From Bacteroidetes bacterium QS_9_68_14 (GTDB lineage: Bacteria; Bacteroidota; Rhodothermia; Rhodothermales; Salinibacteraceae): 55,893 nucleotides of DNA. The position numbers were made by a program, and so were the translations under genes. Below are positions 22,537 through 32,022 of the stretch, one piece after another. Below the pieces are notes generated by a model. It was not told the DNA's origin. It worked only from the letters and a program-made list of their open reading frames with translations, and ran no database searches. Each line of letters begins with the position of its first letter. Position 1 is the stretch's first letter. Where the stretch lies: positions 1 through 55,893 of the forward strand of contig PXTT01000064.1 in assembly GCA_003022535.1 (NCBI GenBank), in the 5' to 3' direction.

Positions 22537-23421
22537 ATGAGCATTCTCGTAGACCAGGACACCCGCGTCGTCGTGCAGGGCCTGACCGGCTCGGAAGGCG
22601 GCTTCCACGCCAAGCAGATGATGGACTACGGCACGAACATCGTGGCCGGCGTCACCCCCGGCAAGGGCGGGGACGAGCACCTCGGCTGCCCCATCTTCGA
22701 CACCGTGGCCGAGGCCGTCGAGCAGGAAGGGGCCAACACGTCGATCATCTTCGTCCCGCCGCCCTTCGCCGCTGACGCGGCGCAGGAGGCCGCCGCCGCG
22801 GGCGTGGAGGTCGTTATCTGCATCACCGAGGGGATCCCCATCCGCGACATGGTGCCGACCTACCACTACGCCCGGCAGCAGGGCGTGCGGCTGATCGGGC
22901 CGAACTGCCCCGGCGTCATCACGCCCGGCCAGGCGAAAGTCGGGATCATGCCGGCCAAGATCTTCGAGGAAGGCCCCGTCGGCGTTGTCTCGCGCAGCGG
23001 GACGCTGACCTACGAGACCGTCGACCAGCTCACGCGCCAGGGGCTTGGCCAGAGCACGGCCGTCGGCATCGGCGGGGACCCGGTGGTCGGCACGCGCTTC
23101 ATCGACGCCTTGGAGCTCTTCGAGAATGACGACCAGACCGAAGCGGTCGTCTTGATCGGGGAGATCGGCGGCTCGGCCGAAGAGGAGGCCGCCGAGTACA
23201 TCGAGGCGCACATGAGCAAGCCCGTCTTCGCGTTCATCGCCGGGCGCACGGCCCCGCCGGGGCGGCGCATGGGCCACGCCGGCGCCATCGTGAGCGGCGG
23301 CCAGGGCACCGCCGAGGGCAAGTTCGACGCGCTCGAAGACGCCGGCGCTACGGTCGTCAAGAATCCCGCGCTCATCGGGGAGACGGTGCAGGGGAAACTC
23401 GGGACCGCCGCCGTTGCGTAG
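22537..23421 (+). CDS. sucD: Succinate-CoA ligase subunit alpha
   Basis: [45 protein letters not shown]...[19 protein letters not shown]...SRSGTLTYE...[13 protein letters not shown]. Confidence 0.97.
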   Translation: MSILVDQDTRVVVQGLTGSEGGFHAKQMMDYGTNIVAGVTPGKGGDEHLGCPIFDTVAEAVEQEGANTSIIFVPPPFAADAAQEAAAAGVEVVICITEGIPIRDMVPTYHYARQQGVRLIGPNCPGVITPGQAKVGIMPAKIFEEGPVGVVSRSGTLTYETVDQLTRQGLGQSTAVGIGGDPVVGTRFIDALELFENDDQTEAVVLIGEIGGSAEEEAAEYIEAHMSKPVFAFIAGRTAPPGRRMGHAGAIVSGGQGTAEGKFDALEDAGATVVKNPALIGETVQGKLGTAAVA

Positions 23422-23545
23422 CGGGTGATGCGTGCTGCGCGGCTCGAACGCCGGCGCAGCGATTTTGGATGTGCGACCTTGGATTTTGGATTTCCGACGT
23501 CCGCGACTTTCCGGCGTCCGCAAAGTAGACAATCCAAAATCCGCA

Positions 23546-24145
23546 ATGAAGATCACCGACGCCGCCTTCGTCACCAGCGTGGCCGACCTGGGCGCATTGC
23601 CGGGCGAAGGGCTGCCCGAGGCGGTCCTGGTGGGGCGCTCGAACGTGGGCAAGAGCACGCTCGTGAACGCGCTGGTGGGGCAAGAGGGCCTCGCCTACAC
23701 CAGCGGCACGCCGGGCCGCACGCGCACGCTCAACGTCTTTCGCGTCGAGCGGAGGCGCGGCGGCCCGTTCCTGCTCGTGGACGCGCCGGGCCTCGGCTAC
23801 GCGAAGGCGTCGAACGAAGAGCGCGAGCGTTGGCAGCGCTTGCTTGCGCGCTACCTGGCGAGCCGCGCGCCGCTGCGGCTGGTGCTGCACCTGATGGACA
23901 GCCGCCACGAGCCGCAGCCCGCCGACCGCGACGTTTTCCACTTCCTCGGCGGGCAGCGCGTGCCGTACCTGGCGGTGCTCACGAAGGCCGACAAGCTGGA
24001 CCAGAGCGAGCACGCGCAGGCGCCGCGCCGCACGAGGGAGGCGCTTCTGGAGGCCCAGCTCGAAGCCCCGGTGGTGCTGACGTCCGCCGAAGAGGGCGAA
24101 GGCCTCACCGAGGTGCGCGCCTGGCTTGACGAGACGGTGCGCTGA
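23546..24145 (+). CDS. engB: Ribosome biogenesis GTP-binding protein YihA/YsxC/EngB
   Basis: AVLVGRSNVGKSTLVNALVGQEGLAYTSGTPGRTRTLNVF...LVDAPGLGYAKAS...VLTKADKLDQSE. Confidence 0.95.
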   Translation: MKITDAAFVTSVADLGALPGEGLPEAVLVGRSNVGKSTLVNALVGQEGLAYTSGTPGRTRTLNVFRVERRRGGPFLLVDAPGLGYAKASNEERERWQRLLARYLASRAPLRLVLHLMDSRHEPQPADRDVFHFLGGQRVPYLAVLTKADKLDQSEHAQAPRRTREALLEAQLEAPVVLTSAEEGEGLTEVRAWLDETVR

Positions 24146-24327
24146 GCGCGAGGCGGTGGGCGCAGGGCGTTCGCCCCGAGAGGCGACGCCGGCGCTACGG
24201 AGAACGCCGAGCGCCCCGCGTCCGGCGTATTGGCCTCCTCTTCATGCCCGAGGCCCTGCGTAGCAATGGGCCACCCGTTTCTTTAGGAAACCAATCCCAA
24301 GTCCCTACTCCAACCCCCCCAATCGCA

Positions 24328-25941
24328 GTGGTCGTTCTCATCACCGACAAGCTCGACCCGGTGTGCCACCGGCTCTTAGAGGAGGCGGGCCACGAGCCGC
24401 GCGTCCACACCGACGCCTCGCCCGACGAGCTGGAAGCGCTGGCCCGTGAGGCGCACGGCTGGATCACGCGCAGCGGCACCGACATCACCGCCGAGCTGCT
24501 GGAGGCGGCCGAGCACCTCCAAGTCATCGGGCGCGCGGGGGTGGGCGTAGACAACATTGACTTGGAGGCGGCCACGCGGCGCGGCATTCTCGTCTGCAAC
24601 GCCCCGCGCGGCAACACTCTCTCGGCGGCGGAGCACACCTGCGCGCTGATGCTGGCCACGGCGCGGCAAGTGCCCGCGGCGGCGCGCTCGCTGCGCGAAG
24701 GGGCGTGGGAGCGCAAGAAGTTCGCCGGCACCGAGTTGTTCGAGAAGACGCTCGGCGTCATCGGGGTCGGCAAGATCGGGCGGCGCGTGGCCGCGCGCTT
24801 GGAGGGCTTCGAGATGGAGGTCCTAGGCTACGACCCGTACCTCAGCGACGAGGCGATGGAGCGGCTCCCGCCGACGTTCGTGACCAAAGAGGAGCTCCTG
24901 GAGCGCAGCGACTTCGTGACCGTCCACACCCCCAAGAACGAAGAAACGCGCGGGCTGGTGGGTGAGGAAGAGCTGGCGACCTGCCGGGAGGGCGCGTTCG
25001 TGGTAAACTGCGCGCGTGGCGGGATCGTGGACGAGGCGGCGCTTCTGGGCGCGCTCGAAAGCGGCCACCTCGGCGGCGCGGCGGTGGACGTGTATCCCGA
25101 GGAGCCGCCCTCCGGCGCGGCGCGCGAGGTCATCGAGCACCCGAAGGTTGTAGCCACGCCGCACATCGCCGCCTCCACCGGCGAGGCGCAGGAGAAGGTG
25201 GCCCGCCGCACCGCGCGCCAGGTGATCGCCGTGCTGAAAGGAGAGGCGGTCAGCTCGCCGGTCAACGGGATGGGCCTGCGCATGGCTGCGCAGCCGGAGG
25301 CGCGCCCCTACCTGCGCCTCGCCGACGTGCTGGGCCAGATCGTCTCCCAGCTCAGCGCCGGGCGCCTGCGCGGGCTCACCATGGGCTGCCACGGCGAGGT
25401 GCCGCCGGAGTACGCGGAAGTCCTGCGCGTGGCCGCCCTGCGGGGCGTGCTGGCGCACCAGGGCCTCGACGGGCCCGTCAACCTCGTCAACGCACCCACC
25501 CTGGCCCGGGAGCGCGACCTGCGCGTAAAAGGGGAGCGCGACCCGGACGCCCCCGGCAGCTTCACGCGGCTGCTGGAAGTGGAGGCCACCTTCGAGAAAG
25601 ACGACGGCGAGGGCGAGATGCGCAGCGTGGCCGGCACCCTCTTCGACGAGAGCGACCCGCGCCTGGTGCGCGTAGGCACGCACGACCTGGAGCTGCGCCC
25701 CGAGGGGGCGCTCCTCTTTTACGAAAACGAAGACCGCCCTGGCATGCTCGCGGCCGTGGGTCGGATCCTCGCTGACGCAAACGTCAACATCGCTACGCTC
25801 GCCCTCAGCCGCCCGGCCGACGGCGCCGGGGGGCCCGCCCTCACGGCCATCAACACCGATGAGGCGATCACCCAAGCGGTGCGCGAGCGCGTTGCCGCGA
25901 CCGAAGGCGTGCAGGGCGTGCGCGCGGTGGAGGTGGTGTAG
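24328..25941 (+). CDS. serA: D-3-phosphoglycerate dehydrogenase
   Basis: IGRAGVGVDNIDLEAATRRGILVCNAPRGNTLSAAEHTCALML...LGVIGVGKIGRRVAARL...VNCARGGIVDEAALLGAL; C-terminal ACT-like NEDRPGMLAAVGRILADANVNIATLAL. GTG start assumed. Confidence 0.95.
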   Translation: MVVLITDKLDPVCHRLLEEAGHEPRVHTDASPDELEALAREAHGWITRSGTDITAELLEAAEHLQVIGRAGVGVDNIDLEAATRRGILVCNAPRGNTLSAAEHTCALMLATARQVPAAARSLREGAWERKKFAGTELFEKTLGVIGVGKIGRRVAARLEGFEMEVLGYDPYLSDEAMERLPPTFVTKEELLERSDFVTVHTPKNEETRGLVGEEELATCREGAFVVNCARGGIVDEAALLGALESGHLGGAAVDVYPEEPPSGAAREVIEHPKVVATPHIAASTGEAQEKVARRTARQVIAVLKGEAVSSPVNGMGLRMAAQPEARPYLRLADVLGQIVSQLSAGRLRGLTMGCHGEVPPEYAEVLRVAALRGVLAHQGLDGPVNLVNAPTLARERDLRVKGERDPDAPGSFTRLLEVEATFEKDDGEGEMRSVAGTLFDESDPRLVRVGTHDLELRPEGALLFYENEDRPGMLAAVGRILADANVNIATLALSRPADGAGGPALTAINTDEAITQAVRERVAATEGVQGVRAVEVV

Positions 25942-26061
25942 CAACGCCTCACCGCAGGTCCCCCAGCACTAAGCCCGGCGTGACGCTGCCTCGGCGGCAA
26001 TTGCAACGCCGTTGCCCCGCGGGAGCGGGCTGCGAACCTGCCGTTGGCGGCACGCTCCCGC

Positions 26062-27048
26062 TCACCCCGCCGCCACCGGCGCGCGTCGCCCGAGCTTCGG
26101 CGCGACGTCCTGCATGACGCGCCGCGCGTGCTCGCGCCCATTTTCGATGAACCAGCGACTCGTGTCGAGCCCGCCGGCGACCGTGCCGGCCAGGTAGAGC
26201 CCCGCCCGGTTCGTCTCGAAGGTGTCGGGGTCGTGAGTGGGGGTGCGCGTCGCGTCGTCCTCCACCGCGATGCCGAAGGCGTCGAAGAGATCGTAGTCGG
26301 GCCGGTAGCCGGTCATCGCCAGCACAAAATCGTTCTCGATCTCGAAGCGCCCCTCCGGCCCGCTGAGCACGACGCGGTCGTCGGTCACGCGCTCCACACC
26401 CGTCGAGAAGTGCGCGGCGATGGCGCCCTCCTCGATGCGGTTCTCCACGTCGGGGCGAATCCAGTACTTCAGCCCGTCGTCGAAGTCGTCTTCGAGGACG
26501 ACCATCGTGACTTCCGCGTCGTGGCGGTAGCAGGCCAGCGCCGCCTTCGCGGCGGAGTTGGCCCCGCCTACGACCAGCACCTTCTGGCCGGCGTACGGGT
26601 ACGGCTCCTTGAAGTAGTGCGTCACCTTGCCGAGGTCCTCGCCCTCGGCGCCCAGCGGGTTGGGCACGTCGAAAAAGCCAGTCGCCAGCACCACCTTGCG
26701 CGCCTCGCGCACAGATTTCTCGGTGACGAGCTGGAAGGCCCCGTCCTGCCCGTCCAGGCGCTCGGCGGACTCGTAGAGCGCGAGGTCGAGGTCCTCGGCG
26801 CGCGCCACGCTACGGTAGTAGTCGAGCGCCTCCTCGCGCACCGGCTTGTAGCGTTGCGTGGGAAACGGGTGCCCACCGATCTCCAGCAGCTCAGGCGTGG
26901 AGAAAAACTCCAGCCCCGTCGGGTAGCCGATGAGCGAGTTCACGACCGCTCCCTTTTCGACGACCAGCGCGTCGAGGTCGCGTTGCTTCGCTTCGATGGC
27001 GCAGGCCAGTCCCACCGGCCCGGCTCCCACGATGATGACGTCACGCAT
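26062..27048 (-). CDS. ypdA: YpdA-family putative bacillithiol disulfide reductase
   Basis: MRDVIIVGAGPVGLACAIEAKQRDLDALVVEKGAVVNSLIGYPTGLEFFSTPELLEIGGHPF...VLVVGGANSAAKAAL...AMTGYRPDYDL...LYLAGTVAGG. Confidence 0.92.
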   Translation of the reverse strand: MRDVIIVGAGPVGLACAIEAKQRDLDALVVEKGAVVNSLIGYPTGLEFFSTPELLEIGGHPFPTQRYKPVREEALDYYRSVARAEDLDLALYESAERLDGQDGAFQLVTEKSVREARKVVLATGFFDVPNPLGAEGEDLGKVTHYFKEPYPYAGQKVLVVGGANSAAKAALACYRHDAEVTMVVLEDDFDDGLKYWIRPDVENRIEEGAIAAHFSTGVERVTDDRVVLSGPEGRFEIENDFVLAMTGYRPDYDLFDAFGIAVEDDATRTPTHDPDTFETNRAGLYLAGTVAGGLDTSRWFIENGREHARRVMQDVAPKLGRRAPVAAG

Positions 27049-27144
27049 GGCGTGCCTTCGCTTGGCAAAAAACACCGTACGCTCCTTGCAACTGGCGGCG
27101 CGAAGCGGGGGTTTCTGCGCTTGGTGTGAAGGCAAAAGCGACGC

Positions 27145-27732
27145 TCAGGAAGCAGGCGCCTGCTGCGAGGCGTTGCTGTCAATTTTGTTCAGGAGGGCGC
27201 GCAACGGGGCGCGGGCGGAGTACGAGAGCGAAAACTCCTCCTCGCCGATTTTCCCGCGCACCGTCCCTTTCGACTGGGCGACGTCGCGGAGCGTGCTCAT
27301 GCTCATCCGGATGCGCGTCAGCTCGCTGCCGGCCCCAGAGGCTTTCATCTCGCTCTGGATGCGGTCGCGACTCTCCGGCCACTCGTGCAGGTTCTGGCCC
27401 GTGCGCATCTGCACGTCCCGGTTAGACAGGACGTTCGTGCGTCCTGCCACGCCGCGGATGTTGAACGAGAACCACGCGCGCTGCGGGCGGCAGTCTTCTC
27501 CATCGCACGTGGCTCAGCTGCTCATGCTCACCGTGAGGTCGCGGCTCATCCCGCCGGTCGGAAAAATCGTGCCGAGGCTGATGCGGCGCGCTTGGTACAT
27601 CGTCTCATTCTGGGCCGGCTTGTAGCGGGCGGTGGCCGGCACGCGGCTGGTGGTGCACCCGGCCAGCAGCACGCCTGCCAGGGCAACGAGACTCAGCGAG
27701 AGAAGCGGAGAAACCGAGATGAGGCGTTGCAT
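27145..27732 (-). pseudogene. Lipoprotein gene interrupted by a single in-frame TGA (27514-27516)
   Basis: MQRLISVSPLLSLSLVALAGVLLAGCTTSRVPATARYKPAQ...DLTVSMSS*ATCDGEDCRPQRAWFSFNIRGVAGRTNVLSNRDVQM...SQQAPAS*; both halves in the same frame with no other stop. Confidence 0.75.
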
Positions 27733-27855
27733 GGCATCATCTTCAGGTGAACGAACAGAGCGCTCGGAAGAGAAAAGAGAAGCACTGGCCCAAATGTAAA
27801 AAGCGACGGAAAAGGAAACGCAAGGCGGGGGGCGGCGCGCTGCTGCCCGTCGCCG

Positions 27856-28461
27856 CTACGTGCCACCGGTGCGCACCGCCGTCTCGAAGACGTGCTCCAC
27901 CTCGGCGCGCAGGTCGGCCTCCGTACCGTCGTTCTCGATCACGTAGTCCGCGCGACGGCGCTTCTCGGCCGCGTCGAGCTGGTGCGCCATGCGCGCGCGG
28001 ACCTCCGCCTCGGTGGCCTCGTCGCGCTCCCTCACGCGGCGGATGCGCTCGGCCTCCGGCGCGTGGACGACGGCCACGGCATCGAGGCGCGCCGCGCCGC
28101 CGGACTCGTAGATCAGCGCTGCCTCGTAGACGAGCAACGCGCGCCCGGCCTGCCGCGCCTCCGCCGCGCGCTCGCCGAACGCTTCGTGAACGCGCGGGTG
28201 CACCAGCGCATTAACCTGCTCGATCTTCGCAGGGTCGGCGAAGACCTCGCGGGCCAGGTAGTCGCGGTTCAGCGTGCCGTCAGCGCGGTAACTGGCCTCA
28301 CCGAAGGCCTCAGCGATCTCCGCGCGCAACCCCGCGTGTTCGGCCATCAGGCGCTTGGCCTCGTCATCGGCGTAGAAGACCTCCGCCCCCAGCGCCTCAA
28401 AGACCTCGCAGGCGGTCGTCTTCCCACTCCCGATCCCGCCGGTGACGCCAAGCGTTTTCAC
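27856..28461 (-). CDS. coaE: Dephospho-CoA kinase
   Basis: (V)KTLGVTGGIGSGKTTACEVFEALGAEVFYADDEAKRLM...LNRDYLAREVFADPAKIEQVNALVHPRVHEAF. GTG start. Confidence 0.94.
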   Translation of the reverse strand: MKTLGVTGGIGSGKTTACEVFEALGAEVFYADDEAKRLMAEHAGLRAEIAEAFGEASYRADGTLNRDYLAREVFADPAKIEQVNALVHPRVHEAFGERAAEARQAGRALLVYEAALIYESGGAARLDAVAVVHAPEAERIRRVRERDEATEAEVRARMAHQLDAAEKRRRADYVIENDGTEADLRAEVEHVFETAVRTGGT

Positions 28462-28546
28462 CTTGGATTTTGGGTTTTGGGTTGGGGATTGCGTTGCGGC
28501 TGGCCCCCGGTCCAGAACTCTGAGTCCGCCCTTCAAAATCGAGGTC

Positions 28547-28897
28547 TCATCCCGGCGGCCAGCTCATAGTGCGCCCGCCCAGCAGATGCAGGTGCAGGTG
28601 GTCGACGGTCTGTCCGGCGGCGCCCCCGCAGTTGAAGACCGTGCGGTAGCCGTCTTCCGCGATGCCTTCCTGCTCGGCCAGCCGGCGCGCGACGACGAAG
28701 AGGTGCCCCACCAGCGGCGCGTCGTCTTCGCTCACCGCCTCGAGGCTGGGGATCGGCTCGCGCGGGACGACCAGCAGGTGCACCGGCGCCTGCGGGTTGT
28801 TGTCGCGGAAGGCCACGCACCGCTCGTCCTCGTGGACGATGTCGGCCGGGATTTCCTCGTCGATGATTCTCTGAAAGAGCGTCTTCTCGTCGGCCAT
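28547..28897 (-). CDS. HIT domain protein (HinT-like)
   Basis: MADEKTLFQRIIDEEIPADIVHEDERCVAFRDNNPQAPVHLLVVPREPIPSL...NCGGAAGQTVDHLHLHLLGGR. Confidence 0.95.
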   Translation of the reverse strand: MADEKTLFQRIIDEEIPADIVHEDERCVAFRDNNPQAPVHLLVVPREPIPSLEAVSEDDAPLVGHLFVVARRLAEQEGIAEDGYRTVFNCGGAAGQTVDHLHLHLLGGRTMSWPPG

Positions 28898-29098
28898 GCG
28901 GCTTGCACGTTTTTTTGTTAAAGGGCGAGGGTTTCGGGTTTTCTCTCGGTGGGCGTTGCCACGTTGCCACGCGTGCCCATCGCGCCTGGACAGCGCCCGG
29001 AAAAGGGACCATTCGGCCGCTGTTTTCGTGCTATCGAAGCATCTGCCAGACGGTTTGCGTGCCAATCTACAGTCGAAAATCACCAATCGAAAATCGCC

Positions 29099-29515
29099 AT
29101 GCCCACGGTCTACGCCACGCGCAAGGCGCACTTCAATGCGGCTCACCGCCTGCACAACCCCGCGAAGTCCGACGAGTGGAATCGGGAGGCCTTTGGCAAG
29201 TGCAACAGCCCGCACTTCCACGGTCACAACTACCACCTCGAAGTCACCGTCGCCGGGGCGCCCAGCGCGGAGCGTGGCTACGTCGTGGACCTCGGGGACC
29301 TGAAGGGCGTGATCCAGGAGCGCGTCCTCGAAAAAGTGGACCACCAGAACCTCAACGAAACCGTCGGCTTCATGGACGGGGTGCTGCCCTCTACCGAAAA
29401 CTTTGCGATGGCGATCTGGGACCAGCTCGACGGCCACGTGCCCGGGGAGGCGCAGCTGCACCGCGTGCGCCTCTACGAGACGGAGCGCAACTTCGTGGAC
29501 TACTACGGCGAATGA
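29099..29515 (+). CDS. 6-pyruvoyltetrahydropterin synthase-type enzyme (CX5HGH)
   Basis: HFNAAHRLHNP...AFGKCNSPHFHGHNYHLEVTVAG...VVDLGDLKGVI...VDHQNLNETV...STENFAMAIWDQL; CX5HGH motif resembles eukaryotic PTPS rather than CX3HGH QueD. Confidence 0.93.
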   Translation: MPTVYATRKAHFNAAHRLHNPAKSDEWNREAFGKCNSPHFHGHNYHLEVTVAGAPSAERGYVVDLGDLKGVIQERVLEKVDHQNLNETVGFMDGVLPSTENFAMAIWDQLDGHVPGEAQLHRVRLYETERNFVDYYGE

Positions 29516-29603
29516 GTAAGGGGGGCGAGAGCGCTTCGAGCAACGGGGCTGCTGGGCGAGAACCGTTCAACGTGCCACTTTCAGCTTTCAATCGCAACGC
29601 GCA

Positions 29604-30272
29604 ATGTCTACCAAAGAGCTTTCCGACGACCTTTCCATTGACGGGACCAATGGCGCGGTGCCCGACCCGGAGGAGTCGCCGCTCTACCGGCGGCGCGACA
29701 TCTACGACCGCGCCACGACCGAGGGCCTCGCCGACCACGTGGAAGGCACCCTCCGGCTCCTGAACGAAGACCCCGAGCGCTCGGGGCTCCAGAAGACGCC
29801 TGAGCGCGTGGCCAAGTCCTGGCAGTTTCTCACCCACGGCTACGCCAAAGACCCCGCGGCCATCCTCGAAGCGGCGATCTTCGAGGAGGAATATCCCGAG
29901 ATGATCTTGGTGAAGGACATCGAGGTCTTCTCGCTCTGCGAGCACCACATGATCCCGTTCTTCGGGAAGGCGCACGTGGCCTACATCCCCGACGGGCGCA
30001 TCGTGGGCCTCTCGAAGATCCCGCGCGTGGTGGACGTGTTCGCCCGCCGGCTGCAGGTGCAGGAGCGCCTGACGATCCAGATCCGCGACTGCCTCGATGA
30101 GGTGCTCGATCCGCAGGGCGTCGGCGTGGTCATCGAGGCGCAGCACCTGTGCATGATGATGCGCGGGGCCGAGAAGCAGAACTCCGTGACCACTACCAGT
30201 GCCATGGGCGGCCAGCTGATGGACACGACCACGCGCGCGGAGTTCATGCGCCTCATCAACGCGACGGACTGA
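29604..30272 (+). CDS. folE: GTP cyclohydrolase I
   Basis: [29 protein letters not shown]...[53 protein letters not shown]...[17 protein letters not shown]. Confidence 0.97.
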   Translation: MSTKELSDDLSIDGTNGAVPDPEESPLYRRRDIYDRATTEGLADHVEGTLRLLNEDPERSGLQKTPERVAKSWQFLTHGYAKDPAAILEAAIFEEEYPEMILVKDIEVFSLCEHHMIPFFGKAHVAYIPDGRIVGLSKIPRVVDVFARRLQVQERLTIQIRDCLDEVLDPQGVGVVIEAQHLCMMMRGAEKQNSVTTTSAMGGQLMDTTTRAEFMRLINATD

Positions 30273-30378
30273 CCACGCGACGGACTGACCTTCGATTTTC
30301 GATTCCGGCGCTCCGGCCCAACAATCCCTGATCCCCCATCCCTCACTCGCTGGTTCCCAACGCGCAACTGCGAAGCCC

Positions 30379-30933
30379 ATGCCTGCGACCAAGGAACGCG
30401 AAAAGGCCACGCTTGCCGATTTTCAAGCCCTGCCGGAGGGGCCGCCCTACCATGAGCTTATCAGCGGCCAACTGATCGAAATGCCGTCGCCTACGCCCAC
30501 GCACCAGCGCATCGTCTTCCAGCTCGCTCGGCGCATGGCCGACTTCGCTGAGGAGCACGACCTCGGCGAGGTCTTCGTCGCCCCGCTGGACACGCACCTG
30601 ACCGACGAGGACGCCTACCAGCCGGACGTGCTCTTTATCTCCCACGAGCGCGCTGGTATCGTTGAGGAGCGCATCGAGGGCGCGCCCGATCTGGTCGTGG
30701 AAGTGCTCTCGCCCTCCACCGGCTACTACGACCTGACGGCCAAGCGCCGCGTCTATGCCGAGACCGGCGCGCGCGAGTACTGGATCGTCGACCCGATGGA
30801 AGAGACCGTCGAGGTGCTCACGCGCACCGAGGCGGGCGACTTCGAGAGCCGGGGCGCGTTGCCGAAAGACGGCGAGGCGGCCTCGCAAGTGCTGGACGGC
30901 TTCACCACGCGCCTCGCCGACCTGACGTCGTAA
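30379..30933 (+). CDS. Uma2 family endonuclease (DUF820)
   Basis: YHELISGQLIEMPSPTPTHQRIVFQLARRMADF...YQPDVLFISHERAGIVEERIEGAPDLVVEVLSPSTGYYDLTAKRRVYAETGAREYWIVDP. Confidence 0.94.
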   Translation: MPATKEREKATLADFQALPEGPPYHELISGQLIEMPSPTPTHQRIVFQLARRMADFAEEHDLGEVFVAPLDTHLTDEDAYQPDVLFISHERAGIVEERIEGAPDLVVEVLSPSTGYYDLTAKRRVYAETGAREYWIVDPMEETVEVLTRTEAGDFESRGALPKDGEAASQVLDGFTTRLADLTS

Positions 30934-31004
30934 CGGCGCGGGGCGCTTCTCGAAAAGCCGGCGTTGCCGACCCTCACACTCCTGCACCCAACCCGCCCCC
31001 AAAC

Positions 31005-31724
31005 GTGCCCACCGTCGTCGTCACCGGGGCGAGCCAGGGAATCGGCCGCGCCATTGCCGAAGGCTTCGCCCGCGAGTGCGCTGGGGCAAGCAACGCCGCC
31101 CGCCTCGCGCTCCTGGCGCGCTCGGAGGAGAAGCTCGAGCACGTGGCCGCCGCGTGCCGCGACGCCGGCGCGGCCGAGGCCGCCGCGCTGCCCTGCGACG
31201 TGACTGACGACGAGGCGGTCTTCGACGCCGCCGAGGCCGTCCGCGAGCGCTTCGGCGAGCCTGCGGTCGTCGTCAGCAACGCGGGCCGGTTTGAGCCGGG
31301 AGCGCTGCTGAACGTCGCGCCCGAGCAGTTTCGCCGCCAGGTGAGCGTGAACCTGACCAGCGCGTTCCTCGTCACGAAGGCGTTCCTGCCGGGCATGGTC
31401 GAGCAAGGGCGCGGGCACCTGTTCTACGTTGCCTCCATCGCGGCGCGCGTAGCCTACGCTGGCGGGGCGGCCTACGGCGCGGCGAAGGCGGGCCTCGCCA
31501 ACCTCGCCGGTGTGGCGCGCGAGGAGACCAAGCGCGAAGGCGTGCGCGTCACTACGCTCCTGCCGGGGGCCACGCGCACGCCCAGCTGGGAGGGCACCGA
31601 CCGGCCCGACGAGCGCTTCATGCCGCCGGCGGACGTGGCCGAGGCGCTCCTCAGCGCGTGGCGACTCTCGGAGCGCTCGGTCGTCGAGGAGATCGTCCTG
31701 CGCCCGCAGGAAGGCGACATCTGA
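31005..31724 (+). CDS. SDR family oxidoreductase, sepiapterin reductase-like
   Basis: TVVVTGASQGIGRAIAEGFA...VVSNAGRFEPGAL...ASIAARVAYAGGAAYGAAKAGL...PGATRTPSWEG...ERSVVEEIVLRPQEGDI*. GTG start. C-terminus recalls the Chlorobium sepiapterin reductase (from memory). Confidence 0.88.
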   Translation: MPTVVVTGASQGIGRAIAEGFARECAGASNAARLALLARSEEKLEHVAAACRDAGAAEAAALPCDVTDDEAVFDAAEAVRERFGEPAVVVSNAGRFEPGALLNVAPEQFRRQVSVNLTSAFLVTKAFLPGMVEQGRGHLFYVASIAARVAYAGGAAYGAAKAGLANLAGVAREETKREGVRVTTLLPGATRTPSWEGTDRPDERFMPPADVAEALLSAWRLSERSVVEEIVLRPQEGDI

Positions 31725-32022
31725 CCGGGGCGAGCCCGCCGGAGGGCCCGCGACCCCCGGCTGGCTCTCTGCTTTCCTTCGTCAATGCTTTACGGAGAGG
31801 GCCGTTGCCCTACGCCCGCTGGGTGCGGCCGCGGCCACGGCGTGATGTCGGGAGCGCGATGTCGGGCAGCCGTAGCAAGAGCCCGTAGCGAGCATGCGGG
31901 CGGAAACGTGACCTCCGGGTGAAATTCGGCGCTGTGCCCGCGCGTCCCGGCCAGCAAGAATCACGCGCGGGGGGGGCCTCCGTTGGCGCGGCGTGTCCGG
32001 TCGAGGCCTCCGCCTTATTTCG

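Noticed and set aside
26019-26060. cgggagcg...cgctcccg stem between serA and ypdA as a terminator
   Set aside because: Long loop and no U-tract on either strand; too weak to call.
27514-27516. Selenocysteine codon in the lipoprotein
   Set aside because: No SECIS element or selenocysteine machinery could be demonstrated; a nonsense mutation or base error is more likely, so it is listed only as an interrupted gene.
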